A stretch of DNA of 33,878 nucleotides from Gonapodya prolifera JEL478 (GCA_001574975.1 KQ965905.1:1678-35555), one strand, 5' to 3'. Numbered from the stretch's first letter, positions 8,381 to 18,700 are shown. Made by a program: numbers and translations. Notes: generated from the letters alone by a model not told the origin.

Positions 8381-9588
8381 CTACTCATCTCCATCCCCAT
8401 CCCCGACCTCGACCGTCTTGACTCCCGCCTTCTCCAGCGTGGCCTGCTTTCCGTCGCCGTCGGTCAGGACCAGGACGAACCCGTTGGGGGCCGAGGAGTT
8501 CGGGGTTAGGGAAAAAGAGAGCGGGAGGAAGGAGAGCGGGGAGCGGTAGGAGGGGTCGCCGGCGATTTGGGTTGAGAGCTGCGGGGTGGGGTGGAGGGAG
8601 AATGGGGAGGATGAAAAAAGGGAACGGGTAAAGTGAAGACGCAACGGAAGGGGAAAGGGAAAGGGGAAAGAGGAAAGAGGGAAGAGGGAAGAGGGAAGAG
8701 GGAAGAGGGAAGAGGGACGGAACGGTAAGAACAAGACAAAAACGCACATCCAGCACGGTCGAGGCGGTCCATGGTCGCCACCATATCATTCCCGCCCCGG
8801 GTCGACTCAGCGCTGCGTTACGATGAATAGTGCGGTGGCATCATGTGTGTCTCCACGTCCGTTCGAGCGCAATAACTTTGATCACGGAACAAGCAACCAT
8901 CCCCCCTTCCCATCGCCTCGGGGCGGACAACCTCGGTCAGCGCCTGGCGGCGCTTAGGCTTCGTTCTTGCTCCACGAGAATATTCCGCTTCGCGGGGCAC
9001 TCGCCTCCGGCAGACTCCTCGGTCAGCGCTGCACGCTTAGGCCTCGGGCTCGGCCACGCGTCTCGCAACTCCGGTCCGTCCACGACACCCGTGTGCTGCT
9101 GTCCGCATTTGCCCAACCCAACCCGCCAGCAAAAGGAGACGTACCAGCGCCCTGGACGAGACGAGCTTTCCGGACCATCCCTTTGTCTCGTCTCCCGTGA
9201 GGTCCTGGACCTTTGTTCCCCGGAGATGGTTGCGGGCGGAGAGAGACACAGGTGAGGGGATGGGAAGCCTCGGAGGGTACTGAGGGCAACTCACCACGAC
9301 CGCGCCCGTAATAGCGTTTACATTAACGTTGAGAATGAGTCCCGTGATGCTAACGCCCAGCTCGCCGTCCTTTGGTTCCGGGAATTGCGGCACCGAGAAG
9401 GAAATGTGAGGCGGTCGTCTGGCGGACGGGGAGGATGAGCGCGGGATGGCCCATGTGCCCAGCAGGGGGAGGGTGTGTGTGTGTGTGTGGTTGAGTGACA
9501 GGCGGATGAATTGCTGAATTGCTTGAGAGCAGCACGACTGTACAATACTTTCCAATAAATTTCTTTTACATTTCGGTTGGTCCATCAA
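8381..9588 (-). CDS. Paralogue of the 5247-5923 protein, with expanded intron and uncertain 5' end
   Basis: Exons at 9588-9295, 9210-9145 and 8578-8381 align exon by exon with the gene at 5247-5923: TLPLLGTW, RRPPHISF, GLILNVNVN, then a 22-codon middle exon with TGDETKGWSG, then STQIAGDPSYRSPL and PLSFSLTPN. The exon 2 length is identical (66 nt) and all junctions are phase 0. The second intron is 566 nt against 77 nt in the paralogue, and contains two copies of a palindromic GC-rich element plus a GGGAAGA microsatellite. The first exon lacks the signal peptide: a (GT)8 run encodes HTHTHT just before PLLG, replacing the secretory leader. The ATG at 9588 is therefore provisional; a separate leader exon, a wrong start or incipient pseudogenisation are all possible. 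Confidence 0.6.
8679..8713. repeat. (GGGAAGA)5 microsatellite in intron
   Basis: Five perfect heptamer units, embedded in a longer purine tract (about 8640-8720), lie in intron 2 of the 8381-9588 gene. On the transcribed strand this is a long pyrimidine tract upstream of the 3' splice site. Confidence 0.9.
8931..8961 (-). repeat. Intronic palindromic element, copy 1
   Basis: Read on the sense strand of the host gene it contains CCTAAGCGCCGC followed by CAGGCGCTGACCGAGG. AGCGCC and GGCGCT form an inverted repeat around GC(C)A. The same core occurs at 9017-9047 and at 12152-12186, all inside introns and all in the sense direction of the host gene. Confidence 0.75.
9017..9047 (-). repeat. Intronic palindromic element, copy 2
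   Basis: Sense-strand core CCTAAGCGTGCAGCGCTGACC followed by GAGG, a diverged copy of 8931-8961 with the same flanking GACCGAGG end. It lies 56 bp from the other copy within intron 2 of the 8381-9588 gene. Confidence 0.7.
9473..9488. repeat. (GT)8 dinucleotide run in coding exon
   Basis: Eight GT units on the plus strand, read as repeated His-Thr codons in exon 1 of the 8381-9588 gene. The paralogue has its signal-peptide junction at the corresponding place, so the run marks where the leader was lost or displaced. Confidence 0.85.
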
Positions 9589-9834
9589 TGTCGGTCCTTA
9601 ATTCCGGGCTTTGGAGTGGGATCCATGAATGAGATGGTAAATGAGGCTCTGCAAAGTGCTCCGAAGCTTGATCGTTTTATTGTGAACTCTCGAGCCAGGA
9701 GATTGCACTGGCATCAGTGTTACGCTCTCATCGGCCCAAACCCGACCCAGTGAACAAATACTCTTAAAATGGCATCATTCACAATGTTTATGGATCATGA
9801 GGCAACTTACGGCTTGCATACGAGGTAATTTATT

Positions 9835-10262
9835 CCGCTGGCAAGAAAAATCGAACGCGGGTAACCGGGTAAGGAGTAAGGTGCAACTCTCAGGTTTTCG
9901 TCGCCCTTCCAAACATGATTTCTCTCAGTGATAAGAAAAATCAGAAAGTCGAGAACACGCGTTAGGTCAAAGGTCAACTGTCAGGTTTTCGTCACCCTCG
10001 CCAAACTTGTTTCTTTCTCACACCTGGTGTGAACGGTCCGAGAACAGGTCATACTTTTATTCCCCTGGCAAGAAAAATGAGAGAAAATCGCAACACGGGC
10101 GAGAGAGGTCAACTGTCAGGTTTTCGTCGGGCTTGCCAAACATGTTACTTTCACACTTGGTGAACGCTCCAAGGGCGGTTGATTTATTTCACTTGCGAGA
10201 AAAATCAGAGAAAAATCGAGGAACACGGGTAAGGTGAACTCTCAGGTTGTCGTTGCCCCCAC
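9835..10262 (+). repeat. Four-copy degenerate tandem repeat, ~90-135 bp unit
   Basis: Four units share three ordered landmarks: GCAAGAAAAATC, then ACACGGGTAAGGT-like sequence, then CAACTSTCAGGTTTTCGTC followed by CCAAACATG-like sequence. The CAGGTT anchors lie at 9891, 9982, 10117 and 10243, giving spacings of 91, 135 and 126 bp. No coding potential is shared among the units. The array lies between the 5' end of the 8381-9588 gene and the amidohydrolase. Confidence 0.8.
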
Positions 10263-11333
10263 ATAAACAACACACCTGGCGAGCCTGGAATACATACCTT
10301 GCACTCGGACTTGCAAAAGCCTTGAACCAGTGCCGTGCTCTAACTGTCAGTCTCACGCTCTTGCATACCATGTACATACACAACAAACAAACGTGGTGCT
10401 TGGAGTCACGAGGCACCATGCTCAGTGAATGCCTCTGGAGTACTACATAACAGTCAAGTATGTACTAATTCGCGTCAATTTTCTGATCGTCGCTCGCCCA
10501 CTGCCGTCCGCGAATGTCTGTAGCGTTATGTTCGTATGTATGTAGAATAATTCCCGAATATACGTGTGTACTTGAGATCGCCTCGGCACGATTCGTACGC
10601 GCGTGGCACGCTCGTCCTCCCCTTTCGATCGGCGCACGCTTTTCAAACAGACGTCTCCAGAGCACAGCACAACAGACACGACCCTGCCAATAGGTGTCTC
10701 AGTAAATAAAGGGCAAGTCTCCTCGCGAGACAGTCTTGGCGTGGCGCGAGAGATTCGAGGATGCGTCAGAGGAGAAAGGGAAGGAGTAAAGATCTGCAAA
10801 GTAAAGCAGAGAGATCGATCTCTCGGCAGGAAGAAGAGCCGGGAGGAGGTGGGGTGCGTGGCCACAGAGTTCGCCACACTGTCGGAAGAGGCCCTGAAGG
10901 TTCATATAACAGTTCCAGCCGACAGTCACCCAGGTCCACCGACGCGTGTGAACGGGTATGACATGCGGTGGTAAAATGTTGGAAATGGGGCGGGAGTCGT
11001 GTCTGGGGTGATGGCAGACATTATTGTGCAACTTGTAAACAGTTCCGAAAAACAGATTGGATTCTGCCCTGCATCGACCCAAACACACCACGCCCGGCAT
11101 CACGGCTCTCTTCCTGGCGCAGAGATCGCGCCACGCACGGCTAAAACGATCTTCTCCTCAACGACGTCGGGGCCGGCCCACCCACAAATTCCGACCGTCC
11201 GCAGGAGTCTTATGCCCCCGCCGACAAAAACGCCACACGCTCACAATTCCTGCACCCTCACGAATTCCCTGGGCTTGCACTCGCCCGCACTCGCACCCGC
11301 ACTCCACCCGCACTCGCCACTCGCACGCCATCG
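10263..11333. other. Intergenic, upstream region of the amidohydrolase
   Basis: No supported gene. Open frames on either strand (for example minus 10443-10877) are Arg/Ser-rich without motifs and overlap each other in several frames, as expected in GC-rich non-coding DNA. The last ~100 bp before the ATG at 11334 are CT- and CA-rich (repeated CACTCGC), resembling a fungal pyrimidine-rich promoter/leader. Confidence 0.55.
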
Positions 11334-13997
11334 ATGCGCGCGCTCGCTCTCCTCTCGCCAATCGCAGCGTCGCTGGCACTTCTCGTTGGTAACGCGCTTG
11401 CTGCTCCGCTCCGCGATCGCTCTTCTGCCGAACCACACCGTGAGTTGGCAATCCCCAAACATACCGCAATTGCCGTCGCAGCTTATTTCCCCTCGAACAC
11501 CGGACACGTCGCTGACTTCCCCTTCACCCAATCTTCGCACACAGACCTGCACGCCCGCGCGCCCATCTCGGCACCCTCCGACTCGCTCGACGGCGTATGC
11601 GCGACTTTCCAGCTCTTCTCCGGAGACTCCAACCTGGGCTACTTGTACCGCAAGGGCAACGGGTACCAGTTCACATCGGACGTCACTGCAGCAACGTCGT
11701 TCAGACTCGAGGCCACGTTGCTGTCGCGATATGAGATTTTTGATAGCTCGGGAGGGCACTTGTTCCTTAGCGTCATTACGTGGATCATGCCGGGTGCGGA
11801 TTACGGCGACAGGTCGGACTGGAAGTTTGCACTCCAGCCAAACGGCAGGTACACCATCGTCTCCACATCGCAAGGGTCCCAGATCGGCGTCTTTCTCGGA
11901 ACCCTCGGTGGTGCCGGGTCCGGGTACTCCATGGCCCTTGCATCAGCCTCTGGTTGCTTCACTCCCCCCGACGTCACCACCGCTACTTCGGGCGTCTCTA
12001 CCGCCGGTGTCTCCAACGGCAAGATTGTTGGTGTGATTGATATGCACGCGCATATTGCTGCCGGGAATGCGTTTGGTGGGAACATGCATTGCGGGGATTC
12101 GTGGTCGCCGGGGGGTGTGACAAAGGTACGTACAGGAGCGAAGCGAGACCCGAGCCCTAAGCGCCGCAAGGCGCTGACCAAGGCTGATTATCTGGCACGG
12201 AGCAAATCTCTCCGCCGCAGTGGAATGCTAAATGGATAGCAACTTTCACATTGTTCGTCCATTACTTCATGGATAATGAAGTTTCACATTTTCTTGACTT
12301 TTTGCATTTTCTTCTCTTATCTCTTACTGCACGGATAAAACGTTCTCTTCTACCACTCGACTCATGCAGGCCCTCCAAGCCAACGCCTGCCCCGGCTATG
12401 AAACCACCATCTCCATCGGCACTTTGCTCGAGTCCATCTTCTCCGGGCGCGACATCGGCCAAGCCAAGGGCGACGGATGGCCCACGTTTAATGGGTGGCC
12501 TACTTACCAGAGCGTTTTGCATGAGCAGGTTCGTTGTGTTTTGCATTGACTTCCTTTTTTGTTCGCTGTGCTCACCACGTTGTGATCATTCTTTCACGCA
12601 TTGCTCACCACCTTGCGAAACTTCTTCGCCTCCCAAATTGCATACAATCTCACGACTACTTCAGGCATACTACCGCGGCATCCAACGCGCCTACGAATCC
12701 GGCCTGCGCGTTCTCAACGCCCTCCTCGTCGCCAACCGGGTCATCTGCACGCTCTTCCCCGCCAAAGATCTCGGGTCTTGCGATGAAATGGACCAGATCC
12801 GCGCACAGGCCACCTACCTCACGTCCATGCAGGACTACATCGATGCCCAGTCCGGCGGCGTAGGCAAAGGGTGGTTCCGGATCGTCACGACCCCGGCCGA
12901 GCTCCGCGCTGTTGTAGGGCAGGGCAAGCTTGCCGTTACTGTGGGCATTGAGGCGTCGGAGATCTTTGGGTGCAGGGTCAGCAACGGCAACTCCATGTGC
13001 AGCGAGGCCGACGTCGACGCCGGGTTCGACGAGGTCGCCAAGATGGGCGTGTCCGGGTTTTTCCCCGTGCACAAGTTCGACAACGCACTCGGTGGGACCC
13101 GCATGGACCCGGGCGCGACTGGCGCATTTATCAACATCGGGAACCTCTACTCGACCGGAAGCTGGTGGGATCTCGTCAGCTGCCCGAACGGACCTTCCGA
13201 TCAGCCGCAGCCCACCTCGCAGAGTGATTTGGCGCTCGTTGTGGCCATGGGTATCTTGGCGCTTCCGACCGGCACGAGCGCACCAAACTACCCGTCGGGA
13301 CCTGTCTGCAACACCCGGGGACTTACAAAGATGGGCGAGTACGTGGTCAAGAAGATGATGTCGAGGGGATGGGTTGTTCACGTGGTGAGTTTTTGAGTTT
13401 GGAGACCTGACGTCAAATGTTACGAAAGTGCTGATGAACGCTCTCTTGCCACAATAACCAATAAAGGACCACATGAGCGTCAAAACCGCCAACGACACCT
13501 TGAACATCCTCATCAACGCAGGCTACCCGGGCGTCATCTCCGAGCACAGCTGGAGCGACTACTACATTGTCAACAGGGTCCTGCAAGCCGGCGGCGTCGT
13601 CAGCGCCATCGCGTTCAACTCCACCGACTTTGTCAAGGAATGGCGCAACTACCGCAACCTCCCCGAGGGCTCCAAAGTCACCGCGTTCGGGTACGGGTCC
13701 GACATCAACGGGTTCTTCACCAACGCCGCGCCACGCACTGATGCCACCACGGACCCGCTCGTGTACCCATTCACAAGTCTTGCAGGGACAACGGTCGACA
13801 GGCAGGTCATGGGCCAGCGCACCTTCGACCTCAACACGGACGGCGTTGCGCAGTACGGCCAGTATGCCGATTGGATGGTGGACGACGTCAAGAAGGCCGG
13901 CGCGGAGGCGGCGCTTATGAAGGCACATTTCCTCAACAGTGCCGAGGCGTACACGAGTATGTGGGAGAGGGCGCGGAAGTGGGCGGGACTTCAGTGA
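11334..13997 (+). CDS. Secreted metal-dependent amidohydrolase (dipeptidase-like), two domains
   Basis: Four exons (11334-12125, 12370-12528, 12665-13384, 13467-13997), all phase 0, give 733 residues. The start MRALALLSPIAASLALLVG is a signal peptide with likely cleavage after ALA. Residues about 85-205 form a beta-rich N-terminal domain (CATFQLFSGDSNLGYLYRKG). The catalytic TIM-barrel part starts with GVIDMHAH (H238, H240), the HxH metal site of the amidohydrolase superfamily. Later candidates for metal or catalytic residues are VGIEASE, FPVHKFDN and the DHMS segment at the exon 3/4 border, which resemble the Glu, His and Asp/His sites of renal-dipeptidase-like enzymes. Related proteins are, as I recall, often annotated as coagulation factor 5/8-type proteins, a misleading label. 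The substrate is unknown. Intron 1 (244 nt) carries a palindromic element also found in the 8381-9588 gene. Confidence 0.85.
12152..12186 (+). repeat. Intronic palindromic element, copy 3
   Basis: It contains CCTAAGCGCCGC directly followed by AAGGCGCTGACCAAGG, nearly identical to 8931-8961 read on the sense strand of that gene. It lies in intron 1 of the amidohydrolase, again in the sense orientation. It is preceded by GAGCGAAGCGAGACCCGAG, a purine-rich lead-in partly shared with the other copies. Confidence 0.75.
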
Positions 13998-14463
13998 AGA
14001 ATTGTTTTGAGACTTTGCACCACGAGCAATGATTTTTTTGGCGGGGAGAGTGCAAGGGCCGAGATACGTTTTGGAAGTTTACTTCGTTTAAGAAGTTTTT
14101 GATGACATGTACAGGTAGCTTTTATGTTACAATATAGTACTGGATGTTGAGATGCCGTTTGTGTGAGATCGGGATGAGGTGCTTGTTGCTTGTTGCTCCA
14201 ATGTTGAAAACGGAAACCTTCATGAAATACTTATGTCTGAAAGTAATTTCCAGGTATCAGAAGATCACAAGCTATCGCTGGCTTTATTGCAATGATTCAT
14301 CGTCAGAGTCCATAAGTGGCCAACTTTATAAAACAGAAATCTGAGCCAAGCTGTGTATGGAACTTGAAGTAAGTTAATAGAACAAAATGCGCACGTAAAC
14401 GTTGAAGATGAAGGAGGGATTGGTGGAAGCTGAACTGATCCACCCGGTCTGGATCCTCCGAGC
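13998..14463. other. Intergenic between amidohydrolase and tafazzin
   Basis: It contains the amidohydrolase 3' region and the tafazzin promoter. No coding frame is supported. A T-run near 14034 and AT-rich sequence to about 14400 are the only visible features. Confidence 0.6.
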
Positions 14464-15567
14464 ATGATCAACCCCACCCACCCGCCCAAATCGCATCCAC
14501 ATGTCCCATTCTCCCTGGTATCGTCCGCTTTTACGGTCACCGTGGCCACCATGTCCAAAATCTGGCTGAAGACGCCCTTCCTGACCCGCTCGCTGTGCGT
14601 CCGCGGCGGCGACGAGTTTTCCCTGCTTGTCCAATCGACATTCGCCGAGAACGTCGCCCGCGCTCGAAACGGCGGCGGCAGCGAGCCCTTGCGACCGATC
14701 CTTACGTTTTCAAATCACGTATCGACCCTCGACGACCCATTGATGTGGGGGTCTCTCCCGTTTTCACTCACGGCGGACAACAGATTGGCTCGCTGGACGC
14801 CCGCAGCGCACGAGCTGTGCTTTAACACTCCGATCCGGGCGTTTTTCTTTGGTGGAGGGCAGTGCATTCCTACTGTGCGTGGTGGTGGAATTTGGCAACC
14901 GGGGATGGACACAACTCTGGAGAAAATGAAAATGGGAGCTTGGGTGCACATATTTCCAGAGGGCAGGTGCGTGACATTTTCGAAATTTTGGTGGCTTTTG
15001 GCGGTTCTAACTGTCGAACACAGGGTGAATCAACATCCATCCCTCGCGCGCTTTAAATGGGGCGTGGGGAGACTGTTGTTGGAATCTCTCCCTTTAAACC
15101 CCATAGTAGTTCCCATTTTCACCCGTGGAACGGAGCAGGTCTTACCCCTGGACCCAGCGACAAACAATTCTTACATGTACCCTCGCCGAGGACAGGACAT
15201 TCTTGTAGCCTTTGGAGAGCAAATATCGGGTGCTTCCATATCCGACATGGCCGAGCGTTTGATACGCGAACAGAAACCCCCAGGAACGAAAAGTGAACAC
15301 GGTCCAACATACGATACGCTTGGTCAACTCGAGTACTTCCCTCGAGCACCGCTCTCGCCTCCACCCCCATCCGAGTCCCCGCACTACAACCCCCACGATA
15401 CAAAGGAGGCGCGGCTTCGCCGGTCGTCTGTCGCGGACGTCTTGCGGCATGTTTTACGGGACTTGGGCAAGGAAGCAGAGGTGTGGTGGGACGGGGAGCT
15501 GCGCCGGAGAGGTGCGTGGCCCAGGATAAAAGCGGATGTGTGGAAGAGAAGAGTAGACGAGGGATAG
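14464..15567 (+). CDS. taz1: Tafazzin-like acyltransferase
   Basis: Two exons (14464-14966, 15024-15567) encode 348 residues. The acyltransferase motif HxxxxD is present as SNHVSTLDDP (H85, D90). ARWTPAAHELCF, the next conserved tafazzin block, follows, and the substrate-binding motif FPEGRVNQ is restored exactly when the 57 nt intron is removed, with the junction inside the Arg codon. FKWGVGRLLLE and LNPIVVPIF complete the family pattern. Tafazzin remodels cardiolipin at mitochondrial membranes. I chose the ATG at 14464 because the hydrophobic segment FSLVSSAFTVTVATM, which matches the N-terminal membrane stretch of tafazzins, lies upstream of the next ATG (14551). The C-terminus carries a Pro/Ser-rich loop and a charged helix typical of fungal members. 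The intron is a multiple of three without a stop, so its retention would insert 19 residues into the active-site motif. Confidence 0.9.
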   Translation: MINPTHPPKSHPHVPFSLVSSAFTVTVATMSKIWLKTPFLTRSLCVRGGDEFSLLVQSTFAENVARARNGGGSEPLRPILTFSNHVSTLDDPLMWGSLPFSLTADNRLARWTPAAHELCFNTPIRAFFFGGGQCIPTVRGGGIWQPGMDTTLEKMKMGAWVHIFPEGRCVTFSKFWWLLAVLTVEHRVNQHPSLARFKWGVGRLLLESLPLNPIVVPIFTRGTEQVLPLDPATNNSYMYPRRGQDILVAFGEQISGASISDMAERLIREQKPPGTKSEHGPTYDTLGQLEYFPRAPLSPPPPSESPHYNPHDTKEARLRRSSVADVLRHVLRDLGKEAEVWWDGELRRRGAWPRIKADVWKRRVDEG

Positions 15568-15634
15568 GTGTTCCAAGACCCCATTGCGATCAGATACGTA
15601 CATGAGTCGTAAATATTCAGAACAAGTGTAAATA

Positions 15635-17268
15635 TCACCCCACGGTTGAGCTTCGCTCGTCAAAACTATTCAAAACAGCGTCCCACGCGAGCTCTCCTCC
15701 GAGATACGACAGTACCTGAGTGGACATTTTCACTCTGCCCGAGTTGTCGCCAGCTGGAGGCGGGAGGTCCGTCCACTCCACGTCGAGTTCGTTGGTAGTT
15801 ACGCCAAAAAACGTGTCACCGTCAGTGAGTAGGTGAAAAGGCTGGGGGGCAAGTGCCGCTTTCAAGAGTTCTTTCAAGAAAGTTGAACGAAAACAACGCA
15901 CCTGAATGGCTCTCGCCATACTTGCGTGGACGCTCTTGACGACATTCTTGAACGCCTCGACTGCAAACGCGCTCTCAAACTTTGCGTTGGTGACAAACAG
16001 TGTTATGGTCGTGTTGCGCGGGGTTCCATCCGGACGAGGATGCACACTCTCTGTCGTCGAATTGCTGGCGTACGCCGTGGAGTACTCTTCAAGGGACAGT
16101 CGGCGATTGTTCTTGGCGTCGAAGTGACCGCGCACGACGGTGCCGGAGCGGTCCACAATGACTCCGACGGCGTTGACGACGGTGAACTTTGGAAGAGTGT
16201 GTCGTCAAGAGTTTGCCGGTAGTTCCAGCAGCTTCGCAGTGTACACGCACCACGGCGATTTTAACTCCGTTGAAGTTGCGGTAAGCTCCACCTGCAAGGC
16301 CACGAACGAATTAGGGGTTTACCTAACATTGCGAGATGGAAATTGCCCCCAATCACCTTGGCCGGCCCACTCAGCCATGTCTCGTCTTCCGTCCATTTTT
16401 CCAACTTTTGGGTTGGAAGACATTATCAGAAAAAACGCGCAAGAGCCAGACTAGCACAGCAACATCACACCTGAAACGGCGCCACCAGCGCCCCTCCGGC
16501 CCATTGGGAAGACACCTGGACGGGCGGCGCGCACGGCAGCTCGACCCAAGGCCTTGTCGGGGTATATGGTGTTGGGGCGGGCAGAAAGATCGTACACTAC
16601 TGCTGATCGTGTTATCTGGATTGGTTGCAGTCAATGGTTAGTTCAGTCATCGCTGAAGAACGCCGTACGTGACTTCAGCCGACAGGAATAGTTTGCCAGT
16701 CAGCAGTATATCCTTGTTGAGCGAGAAGCTCTGCTGTGACGCCCGTTGCGGCCTCCAGACCGAAACAAGATCCTCCCGTTAAAACGATGGCATCCGTTCT
16801 TCGAATGGATGGGTGGATAGGCAAGGAGCGGCGTGTTATCAATTTCATGTAAGAGACAGGACGCCGTTTCATTCTCACTTTCCACCAGTAGCTGCCATCA
16901 ATGTACCAGGTGAACCTCCTCGAACATCGGGGTAGCAGATTGCATTCTATCAGGCAGACGCGCTTTTTTCCCGCACAGCCGTGAAACGAAATATAATTTT
17001 CGCCAACTCACGCCTCCCGAGAAAATGAAAACGGTCGAGCCTGTGGGGCCTGATGGGTACTGGTATAGGAAGACCATCAGCAAAGAATCGAAGCGCCTAC
17101 GCAGCAATGAGACGCGGCACTCACTTCAGCAATTCCAATCTTGAAGGTGGCCCAGTCGGAAAGATCCAAGGATCGTCCATCTTTCGGTGGCTCCGTGATG
17201 GGGACGAGATTTGGGTTGTCGGGGAAATGCAACGCGTACGAGTCGTTGGACAGGGCTGGAAGCGACAT
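15635..17268 (-). CDS. S58/P1-family peptidase (DmpA/BapA-like aminopeptidase)
   Basis: Nine exons were resolved: 17268-17125, 17059-17012, 16946-16879, 16798-16684, 16615-16471, 16404-16357, 16291-16251, 16186-15902 and 15841-15635. Together they give 366 residues, the usual family size. Conserved blocks are SGPTGSTVF, DVRGGSPGT, DAIVLTGGSCFGLEAATGV, VVYDLSARP, VGKMDGRR with EWAGQGG, FTVVNAVGVIVD, NTTITLFVTNA (residues about 261-271, the region of the self-processing nucleophile, here Thr) and ARAI-PFHLLTDGDTFFG. S58 members are N-terminal nucleophile enzymes that cleave themselves and then remove N-terminal residues from peptides. Several exons are tiny (41-68 nt). One donor is the weak CCT|GTCGGC, chosen because it restores the family sequence. 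The start is uncertain: the frame stays open 34 codons upstream of the ATG (with SAVVGATA-like sequence), so a secretory leader exon may be missing. The gene converges on tafazzin with 67 bp between stop codons. Confidence 0.85.
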
Positions 17269-18700
17269 TACGAGCGATTTCCTGTGCAGATTCCGTCTGG
17301 ATGGGATCGCACTTGTGGTTGGAAGTGCCGGCTCGGCGAAATGTTCCCGCTGCTCTGCCGTGGCCCCAACAACAGCCGAGGCCGGGTTTGCGCTTTTTCA
17401 CCAATGACCTCAAGTTTGAATCGCAACCGGCTGTGATGGAGGCACGCAGCACAGACAGCGCGCGATGGCGCGGACCGTGTTGTCCGTCCTTCGCTGATCG
17501 CTGTGGTGTCGGTTGCCTTGAACTCTCTGCATACATTATTTCCGCACCTGGGGAGACCTCAGCGCGCGCCAGTCGGAATTTTGCATACTTCGCGCTGTAT
17601 GTGCGTTACGCTTCCTCAGGAGAGGGGTTTGGACGCCTTGAAGCATAACGTCAGCGTGTCACCACACATTCTCCTTTTGTTCTCCTTGCACGTAGTCGCG
17701 GACGCGGTGACGTGCGAGCTGAAAAACTCAGGTTCGTTTTGGTGGTTTGGTGCACTCGTCGGACTCCCTTCATCATACTGTCGCCCTGTTGAGAACAGGC
17801 AAAATGCACCGAGCCAAACTGGAACCTTAACAGTGTTTTTGAGCTTCTTTTGACTCCCCGAGCCACCGACGACGTAAAAGAGCCGTGGGTGTGCTTGGGG
17901 AAAAGCGCAGATTGTTTGCGCTTACTCGGTTGATGGGTTCTTTCCATCTTCTCCGCCATTGTCATGCATTTGAAGACGTCTATCAGGGACAATCTCAATG
18001 TAGACCACGTGCGCTAATGCATTTTTCATTTTCGTTCCTCTGGCCCAACCACACAATCTGTGTGAGCCAGTGCTGGAGGATCACGAAATTTTGACAATCG
18101 GGCACAACTTCGATGCTTTGATTCATCATCCCAGCACACTCCACATTCACATGCCCCACGCCTATAACACATCTTTTTTGCTCCTGCTCGGACGCTGATG
18201 CCTTTTGAACTGTCGTCGAGTCCAGAAACTATTCACTTTAATTCCCCATGTGGTATGGTGCACAGACTTGGTTGGGTCATAGCTTGCCTGGATGAGAATT
18301 GCTTTTGAGCTACTTGTCTTGCGTGCTCTCGGTGTCACGGTACACCATTGTGTGAGGCATTGTGAGGCATCTGCTAACATCAGGTCGTAAAAGGACACGT
18401 TCAATGGCACCCCTCCATAACACCTTTTGGCTTTGCTTTTTTTGCTCTCGCATCCAATCAGTGACTGTCACTGGGTTTAAAGTAGCTCGTTCCGATCCCT
18501 GCAGCCGCCGGAGGGGGGGGGAAAGGGTTTGATCTACGGTAGCATACTTACACCCCCGCCTTTTCTTCGAGCACCCCTGCCCTGAACTCACCCAGTCGGG
18601 CCAAGTCCAAGTGAAAAAATACAGCTGCTATGCGGCGCAGACACAGCGCAAGACAATGCATGGCGTCTTGAGAATGGGACGCTGCTAGAGTCATAGTTGT
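17269..18700. other. Intergenic, upstream region of the S58 peptidase
   Basis: No supported gene. Open frames are short, mutually overlapping and motif-free. Around 18175 (TTTTTTGCTCCTGCTCGGACG) and 18438 (TTTTTTTGCTCTCGC) there are weak matches to the start of the 18.7-19.6 kb repeat unit, so the degenerate array may begin here. Confidence 0.5.

Noticed and set aside
8978-8994. HSE-like GAATATTC with a further TTC in the 8381-9588 gene intron
   Set aside because: The spacing is imperfect, it is intronic, and short palindromes of this kind occur by chance.
14551-15567. Tafazzin starting at the second ATG (14551)
   Set aside because: It would drop the hydrophobic N-terminal segment that matches the tafazzin membrane stretch, so the ATG at 14464 is preferred.
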